DNA of 64,000 nt from CAIYRG01 sp964494505. GTDB taxonomy: Bacteria; Pseudomonadota; Alphaproteobacteria; Micropepsales; Micropepsaceae. Made by a program: the position numbers and the translations under genes. Positions 37,344-45,381 of this stretch are shown one piece after another. Position 1 is the first letter of the stretch. Every line of letters begins with the position of its first letter. The DNA is taken from positions 1 through 64,000 of the forward strand of contig CAZBRO010000018.1 of the NCBI GenBank assembly GCA_964494505.1. Direction: 5' to 3'. The notes under the pieces were generated by a model. It ran no database searches and had not been told where the DNA came from. It saw nothing but the letters and a program-made list of their open reading frames with translations.

Positions 37344-37418
37344 TCACCGGTCGTCTAACGGTAGGACGCCCTCCCTTACAGTCGGGATATCCAGGTCCGA
37401 ATCCTGGCCGGTGAACCA
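37344..37418 (+). tRNA. tRNA-like element with an irregular anticodon arm
   Basis: Seventy-five bases fold as a tRNA: acceptor TCACCGG pairs fully with CCGGTGA, the D arm is GTC-TAACGGTAG-GAC, the T arm is CCAGG-TCCGAAT-CCTGG, and ACCA follows the acceptor. The anticodon arm (37369-37390) does not form a normal 5-bp stem: only the outer CCC/GGG pairs form, with two mismatches and an 8-base loop. If T76 is taken as U33 the anticodon would be UAC (Val), but this is uncertain. It may be a degenerate tRNA, a mobile-element tRNA, or a tRNA-like decoy in the transposase leader. Confidence 0.55.
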
Positions 37419-37428
37419 GAAATCGAGT

Positions 37429-37486
37429 GGGGCCAAAGCTGTTGAAGCAGCGATGGCCCCGGATCAAAACCCAGGGATTTGGCCCC
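37429..37486 (+). other. Nested inverted repeats before the transposase
   Basis: GGGGCCAAA (37429-37437) pairs with TTTGGCCCC (37478-37486), and its first seven bases also pair with TGGCCCC at 37454-37460, so two alternative hairpins are possible. They lie between the tRNA-like element and the transposase start (37554). Alternative folding could control transposase expression or mark an element end; no direct proof. Confidence 0.4.
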
Positions 37487-37553
37487 TAAGCTATGACCGC
37501 AAACCTCAATATAGCGATTGTGGGCCGTCCCTTCAAATCAGGGACCGTGCGCC

Positions 37554-38441
37554 GTGAACATTCTTCCCCGTGAAAAACAGATACAGGCAATTGCCGCCCT
37601 CACTGAAGGCGTCAGCATCCGCGCCGCCGAACGTCTGACCGGCGTCAATCGCGGGACAATTATGGCCCTTGGCGTCCGCGTGGGTGAAGGCTGCAATAAG
37701 CTGCACCACGCCATGATGCGCGATCTACAGGTTAGCCGGATCGAGCTTGATGAAATCTGGTCCTACGTCGGGAAGAAACAGAAGAAGACCACGCCTGAAG
37801 ACGGCGACATGGTGGGCGATCAGTATACGTTCATTGCCCTCGCCGGTTCGGCCAAGGCGATCATTACCTATCGCACGGGCAAGCGCACCCGTGCGAACAC
37901 AGAGCTGTTCGCGAACGATCTTCGCCGTCGTGTGGTGGGTGCCCCGGAAATCTCTGCGGATGGCTTTCCTGCCTATCCGTGGGCCGTTTCTATGGCCTTT
38001 GGCGAGCAATGTCAGTTCGGCGTGATCGAAAAGCATTATGCGGTAAGCGGCACGCCGGAAGCCTCGCGCCGCTACAGCCCCGGCGTAGTAGTAGGCGTAA
38101 GCAAAAACGCCGTAGTAGGCCGCCCCTCGCGCATCAGCACGTCCTATGTGGAGCGTCAGAACCTAACTCTCCGGATGCAGCAACGCCGGTTCACACGCCT
38201 CACAAATGGCTTTAGCAAGAACTACCTTAACCATTGTGCGGCGGTCGCGCTTTATGCCGCTCATTACAATCTGTGCCGCGTGCATGAAGCCCTGCGCGTC
38301 ACGCCTGGAATGCAGATCGGCGTGGCTGACCACATTTGGACAATTGGCGAATTGGTGAGCGCCGCGCTGGATGGGGTGACGCAAGAAAAGCAAGGCCGTA
38401 AAGTCGGGCGGTTCACGGTAATTGATGGCGACAAGAAGTGA
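37554..38441 (+). CDS. IS1-like transposase, 295 residues
   Basis: GTG 37554 (MNILPREKQIQAIAALTEG). An N-terminal helix-turn-helix (GVSIRAAERLTGVNRGTIMA) is followed by the DDE-type core: RIELDEIWSYVGKKQKK (first D), ISADGFPAY (second D) and the STSYVERQNLTLRMQQRRFT segment (E), then NYLNHCAAVALYAAHYNLCR. This matches proteins annotated as IS1-family transposases in rhizobia, unusually encoded in one frame rather than by frameshift. No clear terminal inverted repeats or target duplication were found around it. It overlaps the next gene by GTGA. Confidence 0.82.
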   Translation: MNILPREKQIQAIAALTEGVSIRAAERLTGVNRGTIMALGVRVGEGCNKLHHAMMRDLQVSRIELDEIWSYVGKKQKKTTPEDGDMVGDQYTFIALAGSAKAIITYRTGKRTRANTELFANDLRRRVVGAPEISADGFPAYPWAVSMAFGEQCQFGVIEKHYAVSGTPEASRRYSPGVVVGVSKNAVVGRPSRISTSYVERQNLTLRMQQRRFTRLTNGFSKNYLNHCAAVALYAAHYNLCRVHEALRVTPGMQIGVADHIWTIGELVSAALDGVTQEKQGRKVGRFTVIDGDKK

Positions 38442-38752
38442 CGTGGTTAGAAAGCATAGATGGCGCAACGCCAGAACTGAGGGCAGCCTTAGAAGCAATC
38501 GGCAATGCGTTGAGAGGGCGCATGCCGACGCCTGAGTTGTTGCAAGAACTCGCGCCAGCGTATTCGCATGTAGTGGCGGGGCATCAGGTCAATTTGGAGC
38601 ACATACCCAAGGGCGTCATGGACTCGCGACGCGCGTTCTACAAAGTTGCGATAAAGGGCGCTCGGATCGACGCTCATTGGAATCTTACGCCCGGCAACCT
38701 AGTCAGGCTTATTCAATCGGCATGTCCTAATTTCACTTGGCGGTTGTCCTAA
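38438..38752 (+). CDS. Hypothetical protein coupled to the transposase, 104 residues
   Basis: Its GTG start overlaps the transposase stop (GTGA, 38438-38441). The product, MTWLESIDGATPELRAALEA to NLVRLIQSACPNFTWRLS, is a soluble helical protein without a motif I recognise. Tight coupling suggests it travels with the transposase as an accessory gene. The stop lies inside a TGTCCTAATTCGGACA palindrome (38745-38760). Confidence 0.5.
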   Translation: MTWLESIDGATPELRAALEAIGNALRGRMPTPELLQELAPAYSHVVAGHQVNLEHIPKGVMDSRRAFYKVAIKGARIDAHWNLTPGNLVRLIQSACPNFTWRLS

Positions 38753-38760
38753 TTCGGACA
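38745..38760. repeat. 16-bp palindrome TGTCCTAATTCGGACA with partial copies
   Basis: The near-palindrome has related copies within 60 bases: TGTCCTAATTTCAC upstream (38723) and TTGTCCGAATTCACC downstream (38773); CACCAAGGC also occurs twice. They lie between the island's last gene and tRNA-Ser, so they could be element-end sequence or recombinase sites. No assignment is possible. Confidence 0.35.
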
Positions 38761-38857
38761 GCACCAAGGCATTGTCCGAATTCACCCTGCGACATCACCA
38801 AGGCGCCAGTCCTATCCACGCGGAGAATTTTGGATTTCAGTTGCTCTCGCCTGGGGG

Positions 38858-38947
38858 TGGCGGACAGGGGGGGATTCGAACCCCCGGTACGGTTACCCGT
38901 ACGCCGCATTTCGAGTGCGGTGCTTTCAACCGCTCAGCCACCTGTCC
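38858..38947 (-). tRNA. tRNA-Ser (anticodon CGA)
   Basis: Minus strand: acceptor GGACAGG pairs with CCTGTCC, discriminator G, encoded CCA. D arm TGGCTGAGCGGTTGAAAGC, anticodon arm CCGCA-CTCGAAA-TGCGG giving CGA, the long variable arm of class II tRNAs (GTACGGGTAACCGTAC) and T arm GGGGG-TTCGAAT-CCCCC. It reads the serine codon UCG. It borders the accessory island, a common integration site for mobile DNA. Confidence 0.97.
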
Positions 38948-38960
38948 GGCGCTTCACCCC

Positions 38961-39275
38961 TTAATGAAGACTTTTTCCAAGCGCAAGGCGCGCAGGCTTA
39001 GCAGGTGAGCCGGCCGGTGTGTCCTCCCGCGGGAGCGCGCGCGCTCCTGCGGCCGCGTTCTCAAGCCTCTTGGCTTCCGTTTCCAGTTCCAGCGCACAGG
39101 ATTCCACTTCCGCGGCAAGATCGCGGTTATAGAGCTGCACCGCGAGATCGCGGTAACGCTGAGCCCGCGCGTGCAAGGCTTTCGCCCGCTCGGCGGCCTC
39201 TTTTATGGTCCGCGCGGTGTCGAATGCTGTCGCTGCACGCGGGGCACTCTGCCGTTCAATCCTTCGATACTGCAC
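38961..39275 (-). CDS. Hypothetical coiled-coil protein, 104 residues
   Basis: GTG 39275 has AGGAGG 5 bases upstream. Composition is rich in Ala, Arg and Glu with heptad-like helices (TIKEAAERAKALHARAQRYR; LAAEVESCALELETEAKRLE), so a coiled coil is likely. No signal peptide or membrane segment. Function unknown. It lies between rlmJ and tRNA-Ser on the same strand. Confidence 0.6.
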   Translation of the reverse strand: MQYRRIERQSAPRAATAFDTARTIKEAAERAKALHARAQRYRDLAVQLYNRDLAAEVESCALELETEAKRLENAAAGARALPREDTPAGSPAKPARLALGKSLH

Positions 39276-39370
39276 AGGGGCCTCCTGAAACGAGTCGCCC
39301 CCCCTATCTCCACCTCCGAGTCTGGCCCCAGCCGGTAAAGATTCGGTAAACGCCGGCTGCCCCTCAACCG

Positions 39371-40222
39371 TCAGCGCTCCGCATAGATGATGATTTTCCC
39401 ATACGCGCCAGCGGCTTGCGCCAGAGCTTGGGCCAGAAAAGAGGAGATAATTCGCATTTCATCGGCAAACCCGAACGGCGGGTTGATGACCAGAAGGCCC
39501 GTCGCGCTGAGCCGGCCGCCCCCGATTGATTCGGTCGACTCGGGGGCCGGCGCCCTACCCACGTCCAGCTCCACCTTGAGAAGAGCTTTGATCCCGGCAT
39601 TCAGCAGCTCGCCCGCCGAAGCATCGACTTTCGCGCGCTCCTTGGCCGGGTACCAGAAAAGGAAAATGCCGCCAGGGAACCGGCGGTACGCGGCAATGAG
39701 CGCGCGCGCAGCCACGGCGAATTCGTCCGCTTCCTCGAAGGGGGGATCGAGCAGCACCACGCCCCGGCGCTCGCGCGGCGGGAGCAGCTTCGGGAGTTCA
39801 GCCGCATAATCGCCCAGAACGATGCTTGCCCGCTTTTCGCCTGCCAGCGCCGCCTTGAGCGCGGCGTTTTCGCCCCCATGCTTTTCGATGGCGACCAAAC
39901 GGTCGGCTTGGCGCAGCAGACGCGCGGCAATCAGGGGCGAGCCCGGATAGCCCCCCTCCCCGAAGCTCCGCACGATCTCACGATAGGGTTCGAGCGCGCC
40001 CGGAACGGATTGAAGCTTCAAAAGCCGGCCGATGCCCGCCTCGGCCTCTCCCGTCTTCTTCGCCTCCACCCCCCCGATGTCATAGAGGCCGCGCCCGGCA
40101 TGCGCGTCGATGACCGCGAACGGCGTCTCTTTCTTGCGCAGATGCAGCAGCACGGACACGAGCGCCGCATGCTTCAAACAATCGGCGAAGTTGCCCGCGT
40201 GATAGGCGTGGCGATAGTTCAT
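39371..40222 (-). CDS. rlmJ: 23S rRNA (adenine-2030-N6)-methyltransferase RlmJ, 283 residues
   Basis: Starts MNYRHAYHAGNFADCLKHAA, the conserved N-terminus of RlmJ (start set at ATG 40222, not the upstream in-frame start). Motifs: FAVIDAHAGRGLYD (SAM-binding motif I) and VVLLDPPFEEADEF (DPPF in place of the usual DPPY catalytic motif IV), then FLFWYPAKER and a LLVINPPFGF end segment. It methylates A2030 of 23S rRNA. A single core gene downstream of efp on the same strand. Confidence 0.95.
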   Translation of the reverse strand: MNYRHAYHAGNFADCLKHAALVSVLLHLRKKETPFAVIDAHAGRGLYDIGGVEAKKTGEAEAGIGRLLKLQSVPGALEPYREIVRSFGEGGYPGSPLIAARLLRQADRLVAIEKHGGENAALKAALAGEKRASIVLGDYAAELPKLLPPRERRGVVLLDPPFEEADEFAVAARALIAAYRRFPGGIFLFWYPAKERAKVDASAGELLNAGIKALLKVELDVGRAPAPESTESIGGGRLSATGLLVINPPFGFADEMRIISSFLAQALAQAAGAYGKIIIYAER

Positions 40223-40251
40223 GCGCGCTGGCCCGGACAATCACGGCCAGT

Positions 40252-40821
40252 CTATTCCTTCGCGCGCTCCAGATAAGCGCCGTCTTCGGTCTGCACCACC
40301 ACGCGGGTGCCGGCATTGATGTGCGGGGGCACCATCGTGCGCACCCCATTCGATAGCATCGCGGGCTTGAACGAGGACGACGCCGTCTGTCCTTTCACCA
40401 CGGGCTCGGTCTCCGTCACTTCCAGAACCACGCGCGGCGGCAACTCTATGGAGATGGGCACGCCCTGGTGCAGGCTGAGCGAGACTTCCATGTTCTCCTG
40501 AAGATAGGCGGCGGAATCGCCGATCAGATCGGCCGAAACATGGATCTGCTCGAAATTGTTCGGGTCCATGAACACGTAATGTTCGCCGTCCTGGTAGAGG
40601 TAGTTGTATTTCGCTTCGTCGATGAAGGCTTTCTCCACCGAATCCGTCGTGCGGTAGCGCTCGGCCGTCTTCACTCCATCCGAGATGCGGCGCATCTCCA
40701 GATGGGTGACGGGCGTGCCCTTGCCAGGATGGATGTTTTCGGCGCGAATCACGACATAGAGTTTGCCGTCCTTCTCCACGACGTTGCCTTTGCGAATGCT
40801 GCTCGCGATGACCGAAACCAC
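40252..40821 (-). CDS. efp: Translation elongation factor P, 189 residues
   Basis: GTG start. The KOW-like domain I carries HPGKGTPVTHLEMRRI; counting from Met1 the lysine is residue 34, exactly the position modified in E. coli EF-P. Domains II and III follow, including IELPPRVVLEVTETEPVVKG and the C-terminal signature GVRTMVPPHINAGTRVVVQ. EF-P relieves ribosome stalling at proline runs. The modifying enzyme EpmA is encoded divergently 80 bases away, so beta-lysylation of K34 is expected. Confidence 0.98.
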   Translation of the reverse strand: MVSVIASSIRKGNVVEKDGKLYVVIRAENIHPGKGTPVTHLEMRRISDGVKTAERYRTTDSVEKAFIDEAKYNYLYQDGEHYVFMDPNNFEQIHVSADLIGDSAAYLQENMEVSLSLHQGVPISIELPPRVVLEVTETEPVVKGQTASSSFKPAMLSNGVRTMVPPHINAGTRVVVQTEDGAYLERAKE

Positions 40822-40902
40822 GCTGTGCCTCTTGGTTGTGCCGAAAATGTGCGCCGGTCATAGCAGGTGCCTCCCAACGGGCCAAGACGAAACGCCAGCG
40901 GG

Positions 40903-41952
40903 GTGCTCGTGACACGAGCCTCGCCCTGGTGGGACCGAGGCGTCCACGCCGGCCGCCGTCCGCTGCTCCTGGCCCGGGGGCGGATCAGGGACGCGGCGCG
41001 GGGTTATTTCGCGCGCGAAGGGTTCGTCGAGGTCGAATGCGGGGCTTTGCAGGTATCGCCCGGGAACGAGGCGCACCTGCACGCCTTTGCCACGGAGCGG
41101 ATCGGCACCGACGGCGCGCGAACGAAGCTTTACCTGCATACCTCGCCGGAATTCGCCTGCAAGAAGCTGCTGGCGGCGGGGGAACGGCGCATCTTCAATT
41201 TGGGCCCCGTCTATCGCAACCGCGAGCGGGGCGATTTGCACGCCTCCGAATTCACCATGCTGGAATGGTATCGCGCGGGCGAACCCTATGATTCGGTGAT
41301 TGCCGATTGCCTCGGCCTGCTGAAGCTCGCCGCGGCCGAGACCGGCAACGCGATCTTCCGTTTCCGCGGCCGGACCTGCAATGTGTCGCGCCCGGCCGAA
41401 CGCATTTCGGTTGCGGACGCCTTTCATCGCTTTGCGGGAATCGATCTTCTGGCCACCTTGGACACGGACGGGGTGCCGGATGCGGCGGCATTGGCGCGGG
41501 CGGCGATTGCTGCCGGAATCAAGATTGCGCCCGACGACACCTGGTCCGACATGTTCAGCCGGATCTTGACCGAGCGTGTCGAACCGGTACTGGGGATCGG
41601 GCAGCCCACGATCCTCGACCGCTACCCGCGCGCGGAGGCAGCCCTTGCGCGCGCAGCGCTGGACGATCCGCGGGTCGCCGAACGGTTCGAGCTGTACGTC
41701 TCAGGCGTCGAACTGGCCAACGGCTTCGGCGAACTGACCGACCCTGTGGAGCAGCGCCGCCGCTTCGAGGCCGAGATGGACGAGAAAGAGCGCATCCACG
41801 CCGAGCGCTATCCGATCGATGAGGATTTCCTCGCCGCCCTCGCGCACATGCCCGACGCGTCCGGTGTGGCACTGGGCTTCGACCGGCTGGTGATGCTAGC
41901 GACCGGCGCGCCGAACCTCGCCCACATCATCTGGACCCCATTGCCGGACTGA
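40903..41952 (+). CDS. epmA: EF-P beta-lysylation protein EpmA (GenX/PoxA, lysyl-tRNA synthetase-like), 349 residues
   Basis: Start GTG 40903 (or GTG 40909 with GGGG upstream) gives TRASPWWDRGVHAGRRPLLL, the usual N-terminus. It is a class II aminoacyl-tRNA-synthetase catalytic domain without the anticodon-binding domain: motif 1 region GYFAREGFVEVECGALQVSP, motif 2 IFNLGPVYRNRERGDLHASE followed by FTMLEWY, motif 3 GVALGFDRLVMLATG. It attaches (R)-beta-lysine to Lys34 of EF-P. Divergent from efp. The partner EpmB (lysine 2,3-aminomutase) is not in the window. Confidence 0.95.
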   Translation: MLVTRASPWWDRGVHAGRRPLLLARGRIRDAARGYFAREGFVEVECGALQVSPGNEAHLHAFATERIGTDGARTKLYLHTSPEFACKKLLAAGERRIFNLGPVYRNRERGDLHASEFTMLEWYRAGEPYDSVIADCLGLLKLAAAETGNAIFRFRGRTCNVSRPAERISVADAFHRFAGIDLLATLDTDGVPDAAALARAAIAAGIKIAPDDTWSDMFSRILTERVEPVLGIGQPTILDRYPRAEAALARAALDDPRVAERFELYVSGVELANGFGELTDPVEQRRRFEAEMDEKERIHAERYPIDEDFLAALAHMPDASGVALGFDRLVMLATGAPNLAHIIWTPLPD

Positions 41953-42041
41953 AGCCGCCAACCTGGAACTCTTTCCGCGCGCGGAATAGAATGGAGGTTC
42001 AAGGCACGAATAAAGCTGCCCCGCATCCAGAGGAGACCCTT

Positions 42042-42953
42042 ATGGCCAAGGCCGTTATTCCGTGCGTCGCCGCCAAGCGCGCATCGCTGACCCTGCTTCT
42101 CTTGAGCGCCGCTTTCGTTCCGGCCCTTGCGGCGGACGAGGCGCAGAACATCCCCGATTTCATGCAGGGCGGCATGGGCTGGAATTCGGCCGGTGGTCTG
42201 GTTGCGGTGCCGGGAAGCCCGAGCCCCGTGGTCCAGGACCCCAAGATCAAATTTGTCGGGAACAACACCGGCTCCCAGCCGACATGGCGCGTGGGCGACA
42301 TCAACAACCCCAATCTGACGCAGTTCGCGAAGGACGGCATCAAGAAAGCCAACGACATGGTGGCTGAGGGCTTCGCCATGTACAACCGCACCTCGCGGTG
42401 CTGGGAGCCCGGCATCCCTTCGCTGAACATCAGCCCCGGACGCACCTATTTCCTGCAGACGCCCAAGGAAGTCACCATCATCTGGCAGCGCGACCAGATC
42501 GCGCGCCATGTGTATTTGAACGTGCCGCACAGCGCCAATCCGAAACCCTCCTGGAACGGAGAATCGGTCGGCCATTACGAAGGCGACACGCTGGTTGTCG
42601 ACACCATCGGGCAGACCACCAAGAGCTTCGTCGATCTGTACCGCACGCCGCACAGCGAGAAACTGCATGTCGTCGAGCGCTACCGCATGATCGACGGGGG
42701 CAAGAAGCTGCAGGTCGAAATGACCATCGACGACCCGGCGTCCTTCGTTCAGCCGTGGAAGGGCACCAAGGTCTGGGAGAAGGTCACGACCCAGCCGACC
42801 GCCACCGGAAACGTCACCGGCACCTTCGCCGAGGAAATCCGCTGCATGGACGGCGAAATGGTCAACCCGCTGAACCAGGTCTATGCGTCGAAACTCGAGC
42901 CGCTGCCGACGGACAAGGACGGCGCCGAGCAGCGCCATCTGGGCGGCGGCTGA
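42042..42953 (+). CDS. Secreted protein of an uncharacterised family, 303 residues
   Basis: ATG 42042 with AGGAGA 5 bases upstream. Signal peptide (LTLLLLSAAFVPALAADEA). The body has TYFLQTPKEVTIIWQRDQIA, then SWNGESVGHYEGDTLVVDTI, then RTPHSEKLHVVERYRMIDGG and MTIDDPASFVQPW. This G-x-S-V-G-H-x-E-G-D-T-L-V-V-D-T ... P-H-S-x-x-L-H-V-V-E-R-Y-R pattern defines a family common in Acidobacteria and soil Proteobacteria, annotated only as hypothetical. Periplasmic location is clear; function is not known. Confidence 0.7.
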   Translation: MAKAVIPCVAAKRASLTLLLLSAAFVPALAADEAQNIPDFMQGGMGWNSAGGLVAVPGSPSPVVQDPKIKFVGNNTGSQPTWRVGDINNPNLTQFAKDGIKKANDMVAEGFAMYNRTSRCWEPGIPSLNISPGRTYFLQTPKEVTIIWQRDQIARHVYLNVPHSANPKPSWNGESVGHYEGDTLVVDTIGQTTKSFVDLYRTPHSEKLHVVERYRMIDGGKKLQVEMTIDDPASFVQPWKGTKVWEKVTTQPTATGNVTGTFAEEIRCMDGEMVNPLNQVYASKLEPLPTDKDGAEQRHLGGG

Positions 42954-42960
42954 CCGCGAA

Positions 42961-43152
42961 TTATCGAACGCCCGGAGGAACACCCCCAATCGACGGCAGA
43001 TTGGGGCCGACACCGATTTGCGGCACGCCGGGTACGGGCGGCTCCGGCGGCAACGGCGGCAGCACGAAGTGGGCGACCCACATCACGGCCAGCAGCGCTA
43101 CCAGCGCCAAACCCGCATAATCGAATTTGTCCAGGCGCCGCATTCCGGTCAT
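42961..43152 (-). CDS. Small membrane protein with proline-rich tail, 63 residues
   Basis: One hydrophobic helix (YAGLALVALLAVMWVAHFVL) followed by a Pro/Gly-rich tail (PPLPPEPPVPGVPQIGVGP...). It lies 19 bases upstream of the branched-chain binding-protein gene's end on the other side, convergent with the secreted 303-residue protein. No family recognised. Start ATG 43152 lacks a clear ribosome site. Confidence 0.45.
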   Translation of the reverse strand: MTGMRRLDKFDYAGLALVALLAVMWVAHFVLPPLPPEPPVPGVPQIGVGPNLPSIGGVPPGVR

Positions 43153-43171
43153 CCGGCGTTAATGGGAAGGT

Positions 43172-44263
43172 TCATTGTGCGTACACATATTTGCCGTTCT
43201 TCCAGACATAGACGACGTAGCCAGGGCCCGTGACATCGCCTTTGGCGGTGAAGCCTATCTTTCCCTTCACGGTGTCGAAGCTGTTCGCGCGCAAGGCCGC
43301 GCTCACCTTCGCCATGTCGGTCGATCGGGCCTTGGTGACGGCTTGCGCCCAGGCCTGCATCGCCGCATAGGTGTAGAGCGTGTACGCCTCGGGCTCATAG
43401 TGCTGGCCGCGGAAATATTGCACCAGCGCGGCGTTGGCCGGATTGAGCCGCGGGTCGGGGCCAAATGTCAGCAGAGTCCCCTCGCCCGCCGGCCCCGTGA
43501 TGGACCAGAATTCGTCCGTCACCATGGAGTCGCCGCCCATCACAACGGCCGCCAGGTTCTGGGCCCGCATCTGGCGCACGATCAGGCCCGCTTCCGGGTG
43601 ATAGCCGCCGAAATACACAAGATCGGCGCGCGCCTGTTTCAGCTTGGTGACCAGCGCGGCGTAATCCTTTTCGCCGGCGACGATGGAATCGTCCATCACC
43701 TCCTTGATCCCGCGCCCGTTCAGGCTCTTGCGGAACTGATCCGCCACGCCTTTGCCGAAGGTCGATTTGTCGTCGACGATGGCGACGCGCTTGCCTTTGA
43801 AACGGTCGGCCACAAAGCCTGCCGCCACCACGCCTTGATCGTCGTTGCGGCCGCAGACGCGGAACACGTTGGTAAGCTTGCGGTCGGTCAATTCGGTTGC
43901 GGTCGAGGCTGGCGAAATCTGCACGATGCCGGATTCGGCATAGACGTCGGAGGCCGGAATCGAGGAGCTGGAGCAATAATGGCCGGCCACGAACACCACC
44001 CCGCGCGAGGCGAGATCGTTGGCCACGCTGACGGCCTGCTTGGGATCGCAGGCATCGTCGCCGACCACCAGCTTGAGCCGCTGCCCGAGCACGCCGCCTT
44101 TGGCGTTCAAATCGGCCACCGCCTTTTCCGCGCCGCGGCGGAACTGCTCGCCGAATGCGGCATTGCTGCCGGTCATCGGACCCGCGACGCCGATGGTGAT
44201 GTCCGCGCGCGCAGGCGAACCCGCGAGCAACGCCAATGCCAGGACGAGAGCGGCTGTCTTCAT
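43172..44263 (-). CDS. Branched-chain amino-acid-type ABC transporter substrate-binding protein, 363 residues
   Basis: Signal peptide (ALVLALALLAGSPARA) followed by DITIGVAGPMTGSNAAFGEQ, the standard Leu/Ile/Val-binding fold (family Peripla_BP_6). Later landmarks are VVGDDACDPKQAVSVANDLA, VAGHYCSSSSIPASDVYAES and VAIVDDKSTFGKGVADQF. It delivers substrate in the periplasm to the LivHM permease encoded upstream. Last gene of the minus-strand liv cluster, 9 bases after the small membrane gene. The real ligand may be amino acids, amides or other small carboxylates. Confidence 0.93.
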   Translation of the reverse strand: MKTAALVLALALLAGSPARADITIGVAGPMTGSNAAFGEQFRRGAEKAVADLNAKGGVLGQRLKLVVGDDACDPKQAVSVANDLASRGVVFVAGHYCSSSSIPASDVYAESGIVQISPASTATELTDRKLTNVFRVCGRNDDQGVVAAGFVADRFKGKRVAIVDDKSTFGKGVADQFRKSLNGRGIKEVMDDSIVAGEKDYAALVTKLKQARADLVYFGGYHPEAGLIVRQMRAQNLAAVVMGGDSMVTDEFWSITGPAGEGTLLTFGPDPRLNPANAALVQYFRGQHYEPEAYTLYTYAAMQAWAQAVTKARSTDMAKVSAALRANSFDTVKGKIGFTAKGDVTGPGYVVYVWKNGKYVYAQ

Positions 44264-44272
44264 GGCGTCAAA

Positions 44273-44641
44273 TTAAGCCGCGCCGCGCCGCTTGCGCCAG
44301 CCGAAAAGCAGGAACCGCGTGTAGAGCCACGGATATTGCCGGACCATTTGCCTCGCCAGCGTGAAGCGATAGGTGAGCAACCCCGCCAGCAGGATGAAAT
44401 AAGTGTCGATGACGAAGCCGGTGGGCGAGCCGATGTCGCCGCCGAACAGCACGGAGATCAGCACGCGGTCGGCCACACCGAGCATCAGGCCGTAAGGCAC
44501 CGCATGCCGCGCCGGCTGCCAGGAGCGGGCAAGCGCCCGCCCCATCAGCATGGCGCAGCCGCAAAAACAGACGAGTGTCACCCCGATGAAGACCGGCAGC
44601 GTGGTCCCGAGAAGGGCCCTGAGCGCATCGAGTGCGTTCAT
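44273..44641 (-). CDS. DUF6867-like small membrane protein of the liv operon, 122 residues
   Basis: ATG 44641 overlaps the livF stop (ATGA). The protein has three hydrophobic helices: LLGTTLPVFIGVTLVCFCGC, HAVPYGLMLGVADRVLISVL and GFVIDTYFILLAGLLTYRFT, ending MVRQYPWLYTRFLLFGW. The G-T-x-x-P-V-F-x-G-x-T, A-D-R-x-L-I and QYPWLY signatures match the DUF6867 family, found inside branched-chain transport operons of Alphaproteobacteria. It is probably an accessory subunit; its role is unknown. Confidence 0.75.
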   Translation of the reverse strand: MNALDALRALLGTTLPVFIGVTLVCFCGCAMLMGRALARSWQPARHAVPYGLMLGVADRVLISVLFGGDIGSPTGFVIDTYFILLAGLLTYRFTLARQMVRQYPWLYTRFLLFGWRKRRGAA

Positions 44642-45381
44642 GGCGCCGCCGCGACTCGAGGCGGCCCGGCCGCAAGCCCGCCTTCGAGATAGGCCGCCTG
44701 CACCGCCGGATCGGTGAGAAGCTCGAGCCCCGTTCCCTGGTGTGCGATGCTTCCATTCACCAGCACGTAAGCTCGGTCGGCAAGCTTCAGCGCCTGGAAT
44801 GCGTTCTGTTCCACCAGCACGATGGTCACGCCGTGGTCGCGGTTGAGGCGTCCGACGATGTCGAACACCTGCTCGACCACTATCGGGGCAAGCCCCAGCG
44901 AAGGCTCGTCGAGCAGGAGCAACCGCGGCCGGCTCATCAGCGCGCGTGCCAGCGCCAGCATTTGCTGCTCGCCGCCCGACAGCGTGCCGCCCGAACGACC
45001 GAGCAGCGGCTTCAATTGCGGGAACAGGCCGAGCACGAATTCGAGATCGGCATCGAAGCGAGCGCCGTCCACGGTACTCGCGCCCATCTGGAGATTTTCC
45101 ATGACGCTCATGCGCGGGAAGATGCGGCGGCCTTCCGGCACGTGCGCGAGCCCCCGGCGAACCAGCGCCCAGGTGGGAAGGTTGGTGATGGTTTCGCCGT
45201 TGAACGCGATCTCGCCGGCGCTCGCGCGAGGGTTGCCGCAGATCGTCATCAGGAGCGTCGTCTTGCCTGCGCCATTCGCTCCGATGATGGCGGCGATCTT
45301 GCCCTCTTCTACCTCCAGATCGATGCCATGCAGAACCTCGACGCGGCCGTAGCCCGAACGAAGATTGCGGAGCGTCAGCAT
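44638..45381 (-). CDS. livF: Branched-chain amino-acid ABC transporter ATPase LivF, 247 residues
   Basis: Walker A GANGAGKTT near residue 34, Q-loop region, signature GGTLSGGEQQMLALARAL, Walker B LLLLDEPSLGLAP and H-loop region IVLVEQNAFQAL. Length is typical of LivF. It overlaps livG by 7 bases and the following small membrane gene by ATGA, so translation of the cluster is coupled. Confidence 0.95.
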   Translation of the reverse strand: MLTLRNLRSGYGRVEVLHGIDLEVEEGKIAAIIGANGAGKTTLLMTICGNPRASAGEIAFNGETITNLPTWALVRRGLAHVPEGRRIFPRMSVMENLQMGASTVDGARFDADLEFVLGLFPQLKPLLGRSGGTLSGGEQQMLALARALMSRPRLLLLDEPSLGLAPIVVEQVFDIVGRLNRDHGVTIVLVEQNAFQALKLADRAYVLVNGSIAHQGTGLELLTDPAVQAAYLEGGLAAGPPRVAAAP

